A DNA stretch of 64,000 nt, from contig CAJFCJ010000009.1 of NCBI GenBank assembly GCA_904063045.1, forward strand, positions 1,736,968 to 1,800,967. The letters are read 5' to 3'. Below are positions 11,932 to 23,441 of this stretch, piece after piece (position 1 is the first letter of the stretch; every line of letters begins with the position of its first letter). Origin of the DNA: Dimorphilus gyrociliatus (Eukaryota; Annelida; Polychaeta; Dinophilidae). The position numbers were made by a program, and so were the translations under genes. The notes under the pieces were generated by a model that saw only the letters and a list, made by a program, of their open reading frames with translations, was not told the origin of the DNA and did no database searches.

Positions 11932-13317
11932 TTATGGAAATGCATCGGGATATTCGCACTTCTTGTAAAGATGGCAGTGAAGAGAGAGAAATCTTGAAAG
12001 TAAAAAATTAAGCAAACTTTACTATTTTAGTAAAAAAAAATTTAGAATTACCTTGTCGGATCTTTTGCATAGGTAAATCCCCTAACATTGATCGTATTAC
12101 TAAACGTTCCATCACCCTTGGGATTACTATAGCTAACTGTGATCTGACAGATGAGAAAAGTTTTTCCAATTGTGAAACAAGTTAATTAAATAATTAAACA
12201 GTACCTCATTATTTAGGGCACCTTCCTGATATCTCCATAAACCCTCTAAATGAGAGTGAAACCGTTTGATTTTTGTTAGTTTTGAGTTTGTGAAATCATC
12301 TGTATATTAGTAAAAAAATTATGAGTTAATACTTATGATGCATAAAGAGACAAAATCTTTTCCAATGCTTACAAATAATATAACCAATTACGCAATCATC
12401 AGGAAGGTGGATGCGTTCACATTCGCTTCTTAACTTTCCTCCACTAAAAAAAAAGAGAGTAAGTTTCACTTGCAAAGAAGACTATTGATTCATACCCTGC
12501 ATATGGTTCGATTTTTAGGGCCAAACTCCTACTAATACAAAAGCCAGCCCCACCTGTTGCAAACCAGAAATGAAATGGCTTCTGAAAATTGATTTTGACT
12601 ACTTAGAATTACAACAATTTGAATTTAATAAGTCATACTCGATCTCTATCAATTTCTAAGGGATGAGATGTAGATGGTCGCCCTATATACCAATCTCTAC
12701 TTGGCTCATATCGAGAAAGTAATTCTTTGAGAGCTTTTACATTGACATAGGTATCGTCATCGACATGACACCACCATTTTTTATTTGACTTAAGGAATGC
12801 ATCAAATTCGTATGACATTTTACAGCACAAAGCAGATCGACTATGTAAATTATCGCAATTTGTTTTAATTGATCGAAGTCCAGTTTTTTCGAATATTTCA
12901 TCATTATCATCAGTAAATACTGCAACCTAAAAGAACATTATTTCTTAATAGACGATATTAAATAAGTATTGTAAAACTACAAACGCTGTTAGGTATCAGC
13001 GATATCCAAGTTGCTCTTAGGATATCAATTCTTGATCGGTGAAACTTTTTTGTAGTTTTTATAGATATAAAAACGTCCTTCATTGAAAGAGATTTAACAT
13101 GATTCTCTTTTAAATTGCTTGTTATTACTTTTCTTGGTAGTTTAATAGTTGAAATTACTATTGTACTACTATTAGTTGTACTATTCAACGATTGAAGGTG
13201 CTCCTTTTCTGAAGAATGTTTTGGTAATTGGTACTGATTTCTTAGTAAATACAGCAACAATAAAAAAGAAGATAATAAGGTTATATTTAAACATAGCCTC
13301 TTAAGACGCAATCTCAT
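11932..13317 (-). CDS. fng: Fringe-type beta-1,3-N-acetylglucosaminyltransferase
   Basis: The start at 13317 begins a type II membrane protein: short basic head (MRLRLKR), then a hydrophobic anchor at about residues 8-26. Later exons carry the Fringe catalytic domain: [30 protein letters not shown] with the metal-binding DDD motif, [38 protein letters not shown] and FHSHLEGLW. The last exon reads [16 protein letters not shown] before the stop at 11932, matching the HCHLYPD ending of Fringes. Fringe adds GlcNAc to O-fucose on EGF repeats of Notch in the Golgi and tunes ligand choice. Intron junctions I checked near the end: the last exon begins just after TTTACTTTCAAG around 11999 and completes an Arg codon. 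A single Fringe is typical of non-vertebrate bilaterians. Confidence 0.93.
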
Positions 13318-14116
13318 GGCGAAGTGAAATGCATATATGCCCTCTTTTTCTTATGTAGATGATAACTGGTCCTAAAACGGAACCGGAAAAACAAACATTT
13401 TGGCGGAATTATTAAATTTTTTCTATGTAGTATAATATATTGTAAATTCATTTGAAATTTATCACGTTTATTTGTAAACTAAAGAGTCATTTTGTGAATT
13501 TTACCAAGGTTAGTTATATCTATTACACTGAACTTTAAACGATAATATAAGTATCTCTGAGATATGCAAGTTTATAAAATATTTAATGATTCTGTTTCAT
13601 ATTTTAGAATTCAACTAAAATGTTTAACAAATTAAAAAACAATAAATACTAGCTTCGGGACTAGTAGATGACACTAGTAATTTCAGGGAATTCTACAATG
13701 TTTTTGTTTCAAGTTTAGTTACTGTTTAAGCGGCTATATCACATTTCCAGGAAAACGAACGATAATAGAGGTATTTTCCAGAATTTAAAATAGACGTGAA
13801 GACACATTTCTAGTATATATATGCTGTATTAAACAGGAATTATTGATAAATAAAAAAAAGTATAATTACTGTACAAGTAATAATGGATCAAACTCACTTA
13901 ATATGTTACTATAGTGATTAAAAGAAGAGAGCGTGAGTATAATTTATTCAAAACATCCATGTACTTTCTCTTATAAGAGTCGTAGAGAATTCTTAATTTT
14001 GAAAAATTTCGATATATTCCCTTACTATAAATACTATATTACCAGAGAAAAGGAGTGAAAATAAAGTATGACGAAATATAACAAGCTGAAAAACAAATAA
14101 TGAATAAGATTATATA
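13318..14116. other. Intergenic upstream of Fringe
   Basis: This 799-bp AT-rich spacer lies between Fringe (5' end) and the FRRS1-like gene (3' end), both on the minus strand. A GC-richer patch about 60-90 bp upstream of the Fringe ATG (around 13370-13406, with CCGGAA and TTTTGGCGG) may be its core promoter. A TTTATT (minus-strand AATAAA) at about 13942 is a candidate poly(A) signal for the FRRS1-like gene. No gene is seen. Confidence 0.4.
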
Positions 14117-16060
14117 TCATAATTGATATTGAAAAGATGAAGAAATTACCCATTTTGGAAGATTTGCTGAACAGTTCGTTTGGTTACAGTTTGTTTGACC
14201 ATTTGGATAAGCTTGTTGTTCTTTTTCATTCATACCATTCCCTTTTTCCTTCATATCTACATTTTCTGAGCCAGTTATTTTTTTATCTGAAGAAAAAATG
14301 GAAAGTATATTTTCCTGTGATATAAAGTATTGTAAATTTACTTACTATGTGAAGCTGTGGCATAATCAGCTATTCTCATTAATATAGACAAAGCAATATA
14401 AAACATACAGTGACCAAAGTATACCCAAAGCATCCATTTTGGCATGTTTATTTTTCCTAATCTTGTGCCAACCATCATTACAAAAACTGAAGCATACAAA
14501 AGCTTATCAGTAATGGTATTTTGTAACGGTAAAATAATATTTAAATGCATTGTTTTTCAACTACATACATCCGAGTGAATAAGACAGGTATCCTACTATT
14601 GTATGGCAAGTTACGAAGGTGCTTCGATGCTGAGAGTCTAAGCCTGGACGTAGCATTCCCATAATTGGCTGTTTAGTTTAGTTGAAATTTTAATAAATTA
14701 AGATATAAACGGTAATATTTACATTTATCACAGCAAATGACATAACAATTATTCCGACAATCGGATGTGCCTTTGTAAAACTAGTGGCCGGCTGAAGGAA
14801 AAACAATTGGAAATTATCATTTATCAAGATGAAATAGGAAGAAAGAATAAATTTATTTACGCTGGAATATCCTCCAACTTCTACGAATATTAAGATAAAA
14901 GCAATAGAACTTAATAGTACACCGGATAATACGAAAATTCGATGCAACTGAAAGGTAAATCGACAAGTTTTTAAAAAGGGAAATATAATTTGACATTTGA
15001 TTTCTAACTTACCCAAAACCACAATTTAACTCCTTTACAATCTTTATTTCCAATGTAATCTTTGTAATACCTTGCAATAAATACTCCACAAGGAATAAAG
15101 AATGCCCAGGCAAGTGTCATTAGAGCGGCATGAGCTTTAACACGACCAGGCGCCGCATTTGAACCACCAGTATTTTTCTTTGTAGTCAAATCAACTTTAT
15201 CAGTAATTTTTTTATTGTCACCATGATAAGTCAGTTTAGAATCAGATACACTGCCTCTTGCGACAAACAAGTGATATTCTGTTCCTGCGCTAATGTTAAA
15301 AACTTGACTGCCAAATTGCGCTTTATTTCTTGAAAAACTGCATCTTACTCTTGAATCTTCAACTTCAGTTTTAACAGAAGTAATTCCATTATAATTGGAA
15401 ATTGTCTCCGGGGTTGATTGTCCCTTTGAATAAGAAATCTCGACTCTTGGATTTGAGCCGGATATTTTTAAACAAGCGAGTATAGAATCGTCACCCATCT
15501 TCTTATCTTTTGACAAGCCAAGTGCAACATAGTCAGTTTTTGCAGACATTGAAAAATCTACTAAATCCCCATTATCTTTCCAAGTAATCATAGCGTCACA
15601 CTTAAATTCGTCACTACAATCGTCGGGTTCCCGATAGCATCCTATAGTTGTACCACATTCTTTTTCAATATCTCCAGCCTATTAAAGTCTTATATTAGTA
15701 ACAATTCCATAATATATTACATACATCAAATCTAACTATCAGTCATAGTAGGCTAGAGGTGAATTTAAGAAGGTTTTTCAAAGTATTTGATACTAATAGT
15801 ATAAATTATCGATTGGGGTTAAAATTAGGAGCATTTACATTTTAATGAAAGTCAAAGATTCAATAGTGGTATAAACCAAAGCAACTTGTTTCTAATAAAT
15901 AGAAGGAAGATTAGCATAAATATAATTGATCTATCTAATCTAATATTCGAACAAAACAATAAAATTGTTTTAACGACTTCAAATATAAATAGAAAGAGTT
16001 TACAACCTGTATTAAAGTAGACATGCAGAGAAGACATATTATTCTTAGCCGAACTGTCAT
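14117..16060 (-). CDS. FRRS1L-like: DOMON + cytochrome b561 protein, ferric-chelate reductase 1-like, 7 exons
   Basis: Exons 16060..16007, 15678..15013, 14947..14861, 14791..14723, 14668..14597, 14502..14346 and 14286..14117 join in frame to 424 aa. Exon 1 encodes a signal peptide (MTVRLRIICLLCMSTLIQ). Exon 2 holds a DOMON domain with the four-Cys head C-x5-C-x6-C-x5-C, the MGDDS motif and a late LTYH. The rest is a cytochrome b561 domain of about five helices with four heme-ligand histidine positions: HAALMTLAWAF, LHRIFVLSG, AHPIVGII and CHTILLYAS. The tail is hydrophilic. Family members (FRRS1/SDR2) pass electrons across membranes to ferric iron or ascorbyl radical. Apparent stop codons around 14570 are explained by an intron (GTAGGA...ATAAG, about 94 nt). 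It heads a same-strand array of DOMON genes. The symbol only indicates resemblance to FRRS1; orthology is not shown. Confidence 0.85.
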
Positions 16061-17002
16061 CGTATCCTCTTTTCTTCTTGTAAATACTGTTAATTTTTAA
16101 GAAAAATTTTATTAAAATCCCTCTCTTAAATCTTATACCAATAAATTATTGCCCAGGTAAGTTCCAATAAAAACAATATCTTTATAATAACCTATGTATA
16201 TATAGAATCATACAATTGTATAAATTAATTCATACTATATATATACGTACTAACAATCCGCCAGACAGTCGTAATATTATGCAGCAGAACTAGTCAAACT
16301 GTAATGTTTATTGAATTTATATTTATATTCTCTACCTTTGCCTGGTTACTGATTCCTCTTCAAATGGTTAACCTGTAATCAGAGCAGCTCAGAATCATAA
16401 TGGACATGGAAACTGATGGCCAACGTATCTTTTGTGTCTAATCTTTAAAAATAGATTTTTATATGTAATTAGTGCATTAAAGATAGTACATAAAATTCCC
16501 ATTGTTTAATTAAAATTTATATGCATTCTTACTAATATATTGCATTCATCATAAAACTATATTTTTAAATTAAAACTATTATCAAGTGAATATAAACAAT
16601 TGTTTTGTTTGCGATGAAATGCGACAAACGTAATATATAGATGAACTTTAATGTCCTGTTTACCTGTTTAATGAAAAGGACGATCCCAAACCTAGAGAGG
16701 GGGGAAAGCTGAGTCATGGTTAATAGTGGGAAAAAGTGTCTCATTTTATAGGTTTTCAACTTTTATATTATCCATAATTCCTGAGAATTCTAGCTATAAT
16801 TAAGATTAGAAATATGAAATAGATTCGATATTGCTCAGATTTTAATACATTAATTGAGTAATTTAATTAAATATATGATAATCTACTAAATTTTAGTTTG
16901 TAATTGGTTTGTTTTATGTTATGATTAGATAAGATTATACCAATTGTGGGATAGTGAGCTAGTGCTATTGAAGTTATTAACTAATGAAAGAGCTCATAAA
17001 TA

Positions 17003-17039
<37 letters not shown>

Positions 17040-19235
17040 AGCTTTATTAATCTTTTTTTCATCTTTTTTCTTAAAAACTAAAAAGTGCACTTTTTTTTAC
17101 AGAAAAAAAATCTGCACTGAAAAATCTAGGTGGGTTATTTATGATACAAATGTTTACTACTAAATAACCTTGACCGGGCGCGATGATTGATTAAATTGAA
17201 TATGTTTTTTTACTGCTTTCTGAGTGAAGTACATAACTAACAGTAAAAAATTTTAGCTTTGAAAAGATAGTAAAGATATAGTCTTATATTCTTTTGACGT
17301 AGAAAGTAGGTTTCTATGAGTAGTTGTAACATTTTATTTATATATGATTTCAATCATAAAATATAACGGATCTCTTCTCTTATAACTTAAATTATTGAAA
17401 AGGGTGACAAGAAAGGGAAGATAAGTGATTACGTGAATAGAATCATTGGTCTATTTGTCGCACTATACTGAGCTATATCAGCGTCAACTATCTTCTTTAC
17501 AATAAACATCTGTAAATGAATATGTACTAGGTAATTAAAGTAATCATCATTTTTTCAGCCATATTTTTTGTTGATGGTAGTTTTAGTGCAGGAGAAAATA
17601 AATTGAAAATACTGCACTATAACCCTCTTATGCTCACTAGCTGTTTCCATAATAATCATGATAAAGTGTATATATTTTCCAACAATATTATGAAAACAAT
17701 TCAATAATTTATACTTCTTTATCACCATGAAAATACGAGAGCTAATGTATGATGAATATATAAAAATAACTATAAATAGAAAATATAAGTGATATTAAAT
17801 AGTTCCAAGCTTATTATCTCTTCATAAATATTGCTGGTTAGTTGTTTTCTTTGATGAAGAAGATTCAGTATGTTGCTTTCGTTATAAAATTCTGTCAACT
17901 TGCTCTCCTTACTAATTCAGTTGTTCCTTAATAGTTTAATTTAGCGACTGAGTAGATTCTTCTTACTTGAGAAAACAGTAATTGTCAATGATGTATTCTG
18001 GAAAAATATAGTAAAAATAGTAAAAACAAAAGAATTAAAAGTATACAAAACTTATTTGGAATTATATTACAATCTTTTCTTTAGTATCATCTTCTTTTCT
18101 TAATAATTTTGAGACAATTTGACCTATTTCTTTTCCCTAAGATGAAAAATTTTCTCAACATAGAATAGATACATTATATCTAATTTTGATGTATTTCTAG
18201 TACGAAATATTCAGTCACTGGTGAATTTCTCATCTCATTTCTAATGTGATAAAGAGATTTCATTACACTTGCCAATCAGAATTTAAAATAATAACGCAGT
18301 AGATATTGAGGGTTTATCGTCAAATTTCTGCAAACATACCTGTAATATCTTATTATCTAGAGAGAATTATTGAAGATTATGCAAAAGAGAATAATAGATA
18401 ACTTATCTCTATGTTTCGTTGTCTGTACCATTTTGTCTACTTCAAATTATTAAATATAATAATTACATTTTAAAATTAGTCTTTATTATTCTAATAATAA
18501 TTTTATTTAGTGATAAGAAATGACCTACTTTATATTAATACTATCTAAAATTAATTGTTATGTAAATTAGGTGACTATAGATTTATTGTTTTAAGAAATA
18601 AGACATTATATATATATATATCTGTATATAAAAAAATGAGAGTTCACTTATAGTTTGTATTCTACATAGAAGTTGACAAAAGTTGAGTGCAAACTTTCTA
18701 TTAGAATATTTAATTAACTAAGGCTTTTAGAGATATTTATTAACGTACATATACATACACACATATAAATTTTATACTATATTTGTACGAATTTATATAA
18801 TTGATGGAATTGATGAAATAATAGTGAGATGCTATCTTCAAAGAAACGAAAGCTCCTAACACAGACTAAATATGGTAGTTAGAGAACTGATAGAATATTC
18901 TTTAATCGATAGGTATAGTCTACTTTTGGTGTTTTTCTCTTCAAATATATTTCAGTACTAATCACTAAAACACCCAGAAAATGGAATCTATGTAAAGTAA
19001 CTATAAACAGTCTTTTTTTGTTTATGTACTTTGCCATAGAGCTACGTTAAAGGCGTTAAAACATTATTTATTTGAAGGAATATACCTAAAATTAAGAAGA
19101 ATTTAATTTATTCAAATTTAAACATTAATATTATGAATATGCATAAGGTACAGCATTGACGAATAGAATAAATATATTAACAAAATAAGAACATATCACA
19201 ACAGTGTCTTCAATTAACAATGAGGCAGATATACG
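16061..19235. other. 3.2-kb gene-free region
   Basis: This is the longest gap in the window and is striking in so compact a genome. It lies between the FRRS1-like start and the first DOMON-only gene. It is AT-rich, with a (GA)15 tract at 17006-17035, a TA tract near 18609-18620 and poly-A/T runs. I see no open frame with recognisable content on either strand, no DOMON remnant and no RNA gene. It presumably includes the FRRS1-like promoter. Confidence 0.5.
17006..17035. repeat. (GA)n microsatellite
   Basis: About fifteen perfect GA units lie in the gene-free region, roughly 950 bp upstream of the FRRS1-like start codon on the minus strand. GA tracts can act as GAGA-type promoter elements, but nothing else here supports that. 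Confidence 0.85.
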
Positions 19236-19970
19236 TTATCTCGTTAAATAGTATAGTTTCTCAAGGACAAAGGGTGTTAAAGCGGAGAATAATATGTTGA
19301 AAAAGTTGCTTTTAATCAAATTTCCTGTAGCGCCTAGTCCATGAGGATTTATTCTAAAGTAAATACTTTCTACCGAATAATCTCTGTCATTGAAATGATA
19401 ACCGACTTTATCATTTCTAGTTTCTCCTCCAGCCGTTAAGAGAAAGAAATTGGTGGAGGTAAAATCAAAGGGCGTAGAAGTATATTTTTTACGTAACAAG
19501 GAAAATCGGCATCGAATGACTGAGTCTCTAATTTCTTCTCTCGCATTTGAGAATCCTCCAAAATCAATTTTACTTAAAGTTTTGTAATATGACCTATAAG
19601 TTTCTAAAGTTGGAAGTCCCTCAGACGTTTTACGGCATAGCTGAATGTGATCTCCACCCATGTATTGATCTCTAGAAAAACCCATAGCAACGTAATCTTT
19701 TTTACCCATCATTTCGAAATGAACGAAATTGTTTTCAGCTTTCCACGTAATAATTCGTTGACAACTCTTCTCACTATTACAATCTGCTGGTACTTTGTGA
19801 CAAAATTTATCCTCGTCACAGTCGGATAGGTCAATTGCTTCACTCTGAAAAAAGTGGATGAAGCAAGTAAACAATTTTTACAGTGGTATGATCGATAATT
19901 GGTGAGAAAATACCTGAACATTTATTACAGTTGTCTGCAGTATAATAATAATAATACTTATGAGCTTCAT
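19236..19970 (-). CDS. Secreted DOMON protein A, probable GPI-anchored
   Basis: Exons 19970..19914 and 19844..19236 give 221 aa. Exon 1 encodes a hydrophobic signal peptide (MKLISIIIIILQ...) ending in a Gln codon; exon 2 carries the whole DOMON domain. The head keeps the four-Cys pattern (DCDEDKFC...DC....SC). The candidate heme ligands are Met in YMGGD and His in VGYHFND. Two more cysteines (LCRK, RCRF) match the paralogues. The C-terminal ~20 residues are hydrophobic and end the protein, which suggests either a GPI signal or a tail anchor, though Lys/Tyr/Arg at the very end make the GPI call weaker than for the other two. It is the most divergent member of the array. Function is unknown; DOMON domains bind heme or sugars. 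Confidence 0.8.
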
Positions 19971-20844
19971 CCTAAAGATGAGATTTTTCTCTATCAAATA
20001 TAAACATAATTCAATTAAATTTATTAAAGAAGATATTAATTTATATGGAATTAGAGACTATTTACATAATCTCCAAGGTGCTACAATCGAGCCCAGTTCG
20101 TTGCTCTCATGCCTTTCTATACGTATTGAACTAAGGAAAGCAATGAATCAGAATAATCTTTAGTATGGTTACCTGCTAAAATTTAAACATAGATATGTCC
20201 TGGATACTGATCAAGGAGTTTGTGACGAAAAACAAGTAAAGCATGCAATGAATCATTCAAGATTCCAAGCTTAAGTGTTCAAAAATTTATTTATTTTTAA
20301 AACATCAGGATGGAAAGTGATATCATTCACTTGTTCAATTAATTAAATACTTAATACATTATGCTATTTTTAGCATTTTCATAATTTAACAAAAGAAAGA
20401 AAACTCCATCAATATTCTATTTCTTTAATGTGCAATCATTTAAAAAGAATTACAGTATTATTCAATGAAAAAAATAAAAAATCTTCATTCTAGCACACCC
20501 TCTCACCCATGTTTCATCTCCCTCTCTCTTTCATTGTCTATCTGTACTTGAATATTTTTTTTTTTTATTGAAAACTCCAATCAATTCTCTTTCGGGCAGT
20601 AACTACAAACACGGTTTGTGCTTTTGTTACAAGGTGTAGTCATTCAGAGCATACAGGCCTACAGTAATATCATTCTAACATAAGGAAAAAACTGTAAAGT
20701 CATTGTGATTAAGAACGAGTACCTATAAATAAAAGGGTATTTGTTTAGAATATTTCAAACGTATGTATTATTATACTACAAAGAACTATTTAAAAGTAAT
20801 ATTTTGGAAGGTTTTAACAGCTATTTGTTGTTCGACCATACATA
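19971..20844. other. Intergenic between DOMON genes A and B
   Basis: This 874-bp AT-rich spacer contains a short open frame next to the DOMON A start on the opposite strand, which looks fortuitous. A pyrimidine-rich stretch (CTCTCACCC...CTCCCTCTCTCTTTC) lies at about 20500-20540. No gene is seen. Confidence 0.4.
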
Positions 20845-21595
20845 TTAATTAAGAATTGCAGCAAGCACAAATAATAGACTGGTTAAGGTTACAATCTTAA
20901 GATTATTATACGTTGTTATTGAATTTCCCCCAGATCCACCAGATCCGCCAGATCCACCAGATCCACCAGAATTTGGCTTTTTGGAGAAGTCAATTTTAGA
21001 ATCTGTAAAAAATCTTGATGAATGTCGTGTTAGGCCGTTGCCTTCTGTGTCTCCTATCGCCACAAATAGGATATACGACTTTCCCGATCCTATATCAAAA
21101 ACATTGCTATTTCCTGTAGACTTGGGTCTGTCAAATTTGCATCTAAGAACGGCTCCGTCAACTTTGTTACTTATACCAGTTAGCCCATTGTAAGAGACAT
21201 CACTTGGTGGAGATCTGCCGCTAGACTTGTAGGTTTTAACTACTGGACCTCCTGAAGATTGCTTTAAACAGGCGTGAATAGAATCGTCACCCATTACCTT
21301 ATCATTTGAGAAACCAATACCAATATAATCCTTCTTACCAGCCAATTCGAATTGGATTGAATTTCCATTTTCTTTCCATGTAACAATAGCACTGCAGTCA
21401 CCTTCATCTTTGCAACCTGGTGTTTTCCAACAATTTATGGTTTTGCCACATTCAGCCAAATTAATTTTCTGTCCCTGAATTAATTTTCAAAGTTTTTTCC
21501 TAAAAATATAAACATAAAACTATCTGTACCTGAATGAACTGGAATAAAAAGCAGGCTATAAAAACGCAGAAACTGGAATGATTAGTAATTTCCAT
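20845..21595 (-). CDS. Secreted DOMON protein B with GGS linker, probable GPI-anchored
   Basis: Exons 21595..21530 and 21474..20845 give 231 aa. Exon 1 encodes a signal peptide (MEITNHSSFCVFIACFLFQFIQ split by position only), again ending in Gln. The DOMON domain keeps the head C-x5-C-x5-C-x5-C, KVMGDDSIHACLK with the candidate heme Met, RCKF, and the candidate heme His in LTRH. After the domain comes a pure GGS repeat linker encoded by a 9-bp minisatellite (about 20932-20972), then about 16 hydrophobic residues ending at the stop, the layout of a GPI-anchor signal behind a flexible spacer. It is very close in sequence to DOMON C and less close to DOMON A. The spacer suggests the domain is held away from the membrane. 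Confidence 0.84.
20932..20972 (-). repeat. 9-bp coding minisatellite (GGS linker)
   Basis: About four and a half copies of a 9-bp unit (CCAGATCCA on the plus strand, with a CCG variant) encode Gly-Gly-Ser repeats in DOMON protein B. Such tracts change length easily between individuals. Confidence 0.85.
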
Positions 21596-22193
21596 TTTTA
21601 AATTGAAACTTTCAAATTTTTTTTATAATTTCTTTTAAAATGGGTAATACTGATTAATTGCTTTGTCCCTGTTTACTTTACTGGTACGTTTGGCTCCCTC
21701 CTACAGATTATATACGTTTGCGCCGCAATTGAAGTGTGGTTGCCTGTCCCTGATAATTTACTTATTGGATAATTATAGCAGATTATCTTGAAACATACAG
21801 TATATAGTATTACATCTAATTTACATAAAGATATGCTAATTTTATGGTATATATAAAAGAGAATAGTAAGAACCAGGGTTAGGGTATTTAAACAGTAAAA
21901 TTACACGTAAACCAAACATTACTGTGTTAAAAATAAATATAATGAAGAACTGGAAATTAACGACAATAATTTTCAAGAAATATAATATTTAAAACTAGAC
22001 ATTTTGATAAGAATTACATTCACTGATATATCAATATTTGTATTTCGTATATATCACCAAACAAAACAATTTAGCATGGTTTCAATTATGCAAATTATCT
22101 ATGTTTTGAAGCTAACTGGATATTATTATAATCTCATTATAAATGAAACGTTTCATTATTATCTTAAAGCATATGAAGAAATTATATAAGAAT
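21596..22193. other. Intergenic between DOMON genes B and C
   Basis: This 598-bp spacer holds the DOMON B promoter side; a slightly GC-richer patch lies at about 21655-21745. One short plus-strand open frame (22004-22189) has no recognisable content. Nothing else is seen. Confidence 0.4.
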
Positions 22194-23441
22194 TTAATTG
22201 CTCAAAACTTGAATAACGATGAGGAGAGTGGACGTTAAAAGCAAGATTGATAAATTGCTTTTTATAGCTTCAGCTGAGCTTCCAGCGGGTGAAGAGGTAT
22301 AATCTATTTTACCATCAGAATGACCTCTTTCTGCTTTAACATGTGCTGTTAGTTCGTTTCCTGATAGGTCTCCCATTGCCCAAAACAGAATATACTTCTT
22401 TCCTGAATCCAGATCGAAAACATCTGTATTTCCAGTTTTTTGGGGTCGGGTAAATCGACATCGAAGTACTGAACCCTCACTTTCAATCTTTTTATTTGTC
22501 AACCCATTGTAGGAAACAAGTGGTGGCTTACTTTCGCCAGTTGACTTGTAGGTATTAATAACAGGATTTCCTGTTGATGGTTTCAGACATGCATGAATAG
22601 AATCGTCACCCATAGCTTCATCACTCGAAAAACCAATAGCGGCATATTGTTTCTTTCCCATTACCTCAAAATCTAAATCGTTTCCATTTTTTTTCCAAGT
22701 GACAATACCGATACAATCTGTTTCATCTTTACAGCTGCTTGGTTTCTTCCAACAATTTTTCGTTTTTCCACAGTCAGTCATATCAAGATTTCCAGTTGAG
22801 GGTGAAGAAGGAAGTTTTGTGTAATCTATTTTACCATCAGAATGACCTCTTTCTGCTTTAACATGTGGTGTTAGTTCGTTTCCTGATAGGTCTCCCATTG
22901 CCCAAAACAGAATATACTTCTTTCCTGAATCCAGATCGAAAACATCTGTATTTCCAGTTTTTTGGGGTCGGGTAAATCGACATCGAAGTACTGAACCCTC
23001 GCTTTCAATCTTTTTATTTGTCAACCCATTGTAGGAAACAAGTGGTGGCTTACTTTCGCCAGTTGACTTGTAGGTATTAATAACAGGATTTCCTGTTGAT
23101 GGTTTCAGACATGCATGAATAGAATCGTCACCCATAGCTTCATCACTCGAAAAACCAATAGCGGCATATTGTTTCTTTCCCATTACCTCAAAATCTAAAT
23201 CGTTTCCATTTTTTTTCCAAGTGACAATACCGATACAATCTGTTTCATTTTGACAGCCGCTTGGTTTCTGCCAACAATTTTTCGTTTTTCCACAGTCAGT
23301 CATATCAATTTCGGCATTCTATAATAAATAAACTAGACTTATCTCACCTCGAAGACTTTTTATGAGAAATACTACCTGAATATAAGCGATAGATATAAGG
23401 AGAATTACGGACCAAAGATAGAACATTGCCTCCTTCATCAT
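22194..23441 (-). CDS. Secreted tandem-DOMON protein C, probable GPI-anchored
   Basis: Exons 23441..23376 and 23318..22194 give 396 aa. Exon 1 encodes a signal peptide (MMKEAMFYLW...AYIQ) with the same Gln/phase-0 junction as its neighbours. Exon 2 carries two DOMON domains in one reading frame, repeating every 174 aa and nearly identical in protein and DNA. Each has the four-Cys head (DCGKTKNCW...), EAMGDDSIHACLK with the candidate heme Met, RCRFTRPQ, and candidate His residues in LTPH/LTAH and RGHSD. The second domain is followed by a Ser/Ala linker and a strongly hydrophobic C-terminus (SILLLTSTLLIVIQVLSN), a good GPI-anchor signal. Two heme-type domains in series would suit electron relay; this is inference. 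Confidence 0.86.
22300..22786 (-). repeat. Tandem repeat copy 2 (membrane-proximal DOMON)
   Basis: This is the downstream copy of a 522-bp tandem unit within the DOMON C gene. Compared by eye with the copy at 22822-23308 it shows about six differences over 487 positions, four of them clustered in one 30-bp patch. Confidence 0.88.
22822..23308 (-). repeat. Tandem repeat copy 1 (membrane-distal DOMON)
   Basis: This is the upstream copy (in the minus-strand reading direction) of the 522-bp unit in the DOMON C gene. See the copy at 22300-22786. Confidence 0.88.

Noticed and set aside
14560-14690. Apparent stop codon and frameshift in the FRRS1-like gene, suggesting a pseudogene
   Set aside because: An intron from GTAGGA (14596) to ATAAG (14503) restores the frame and gives the expected spacing between the fourth heme His and the next helix.
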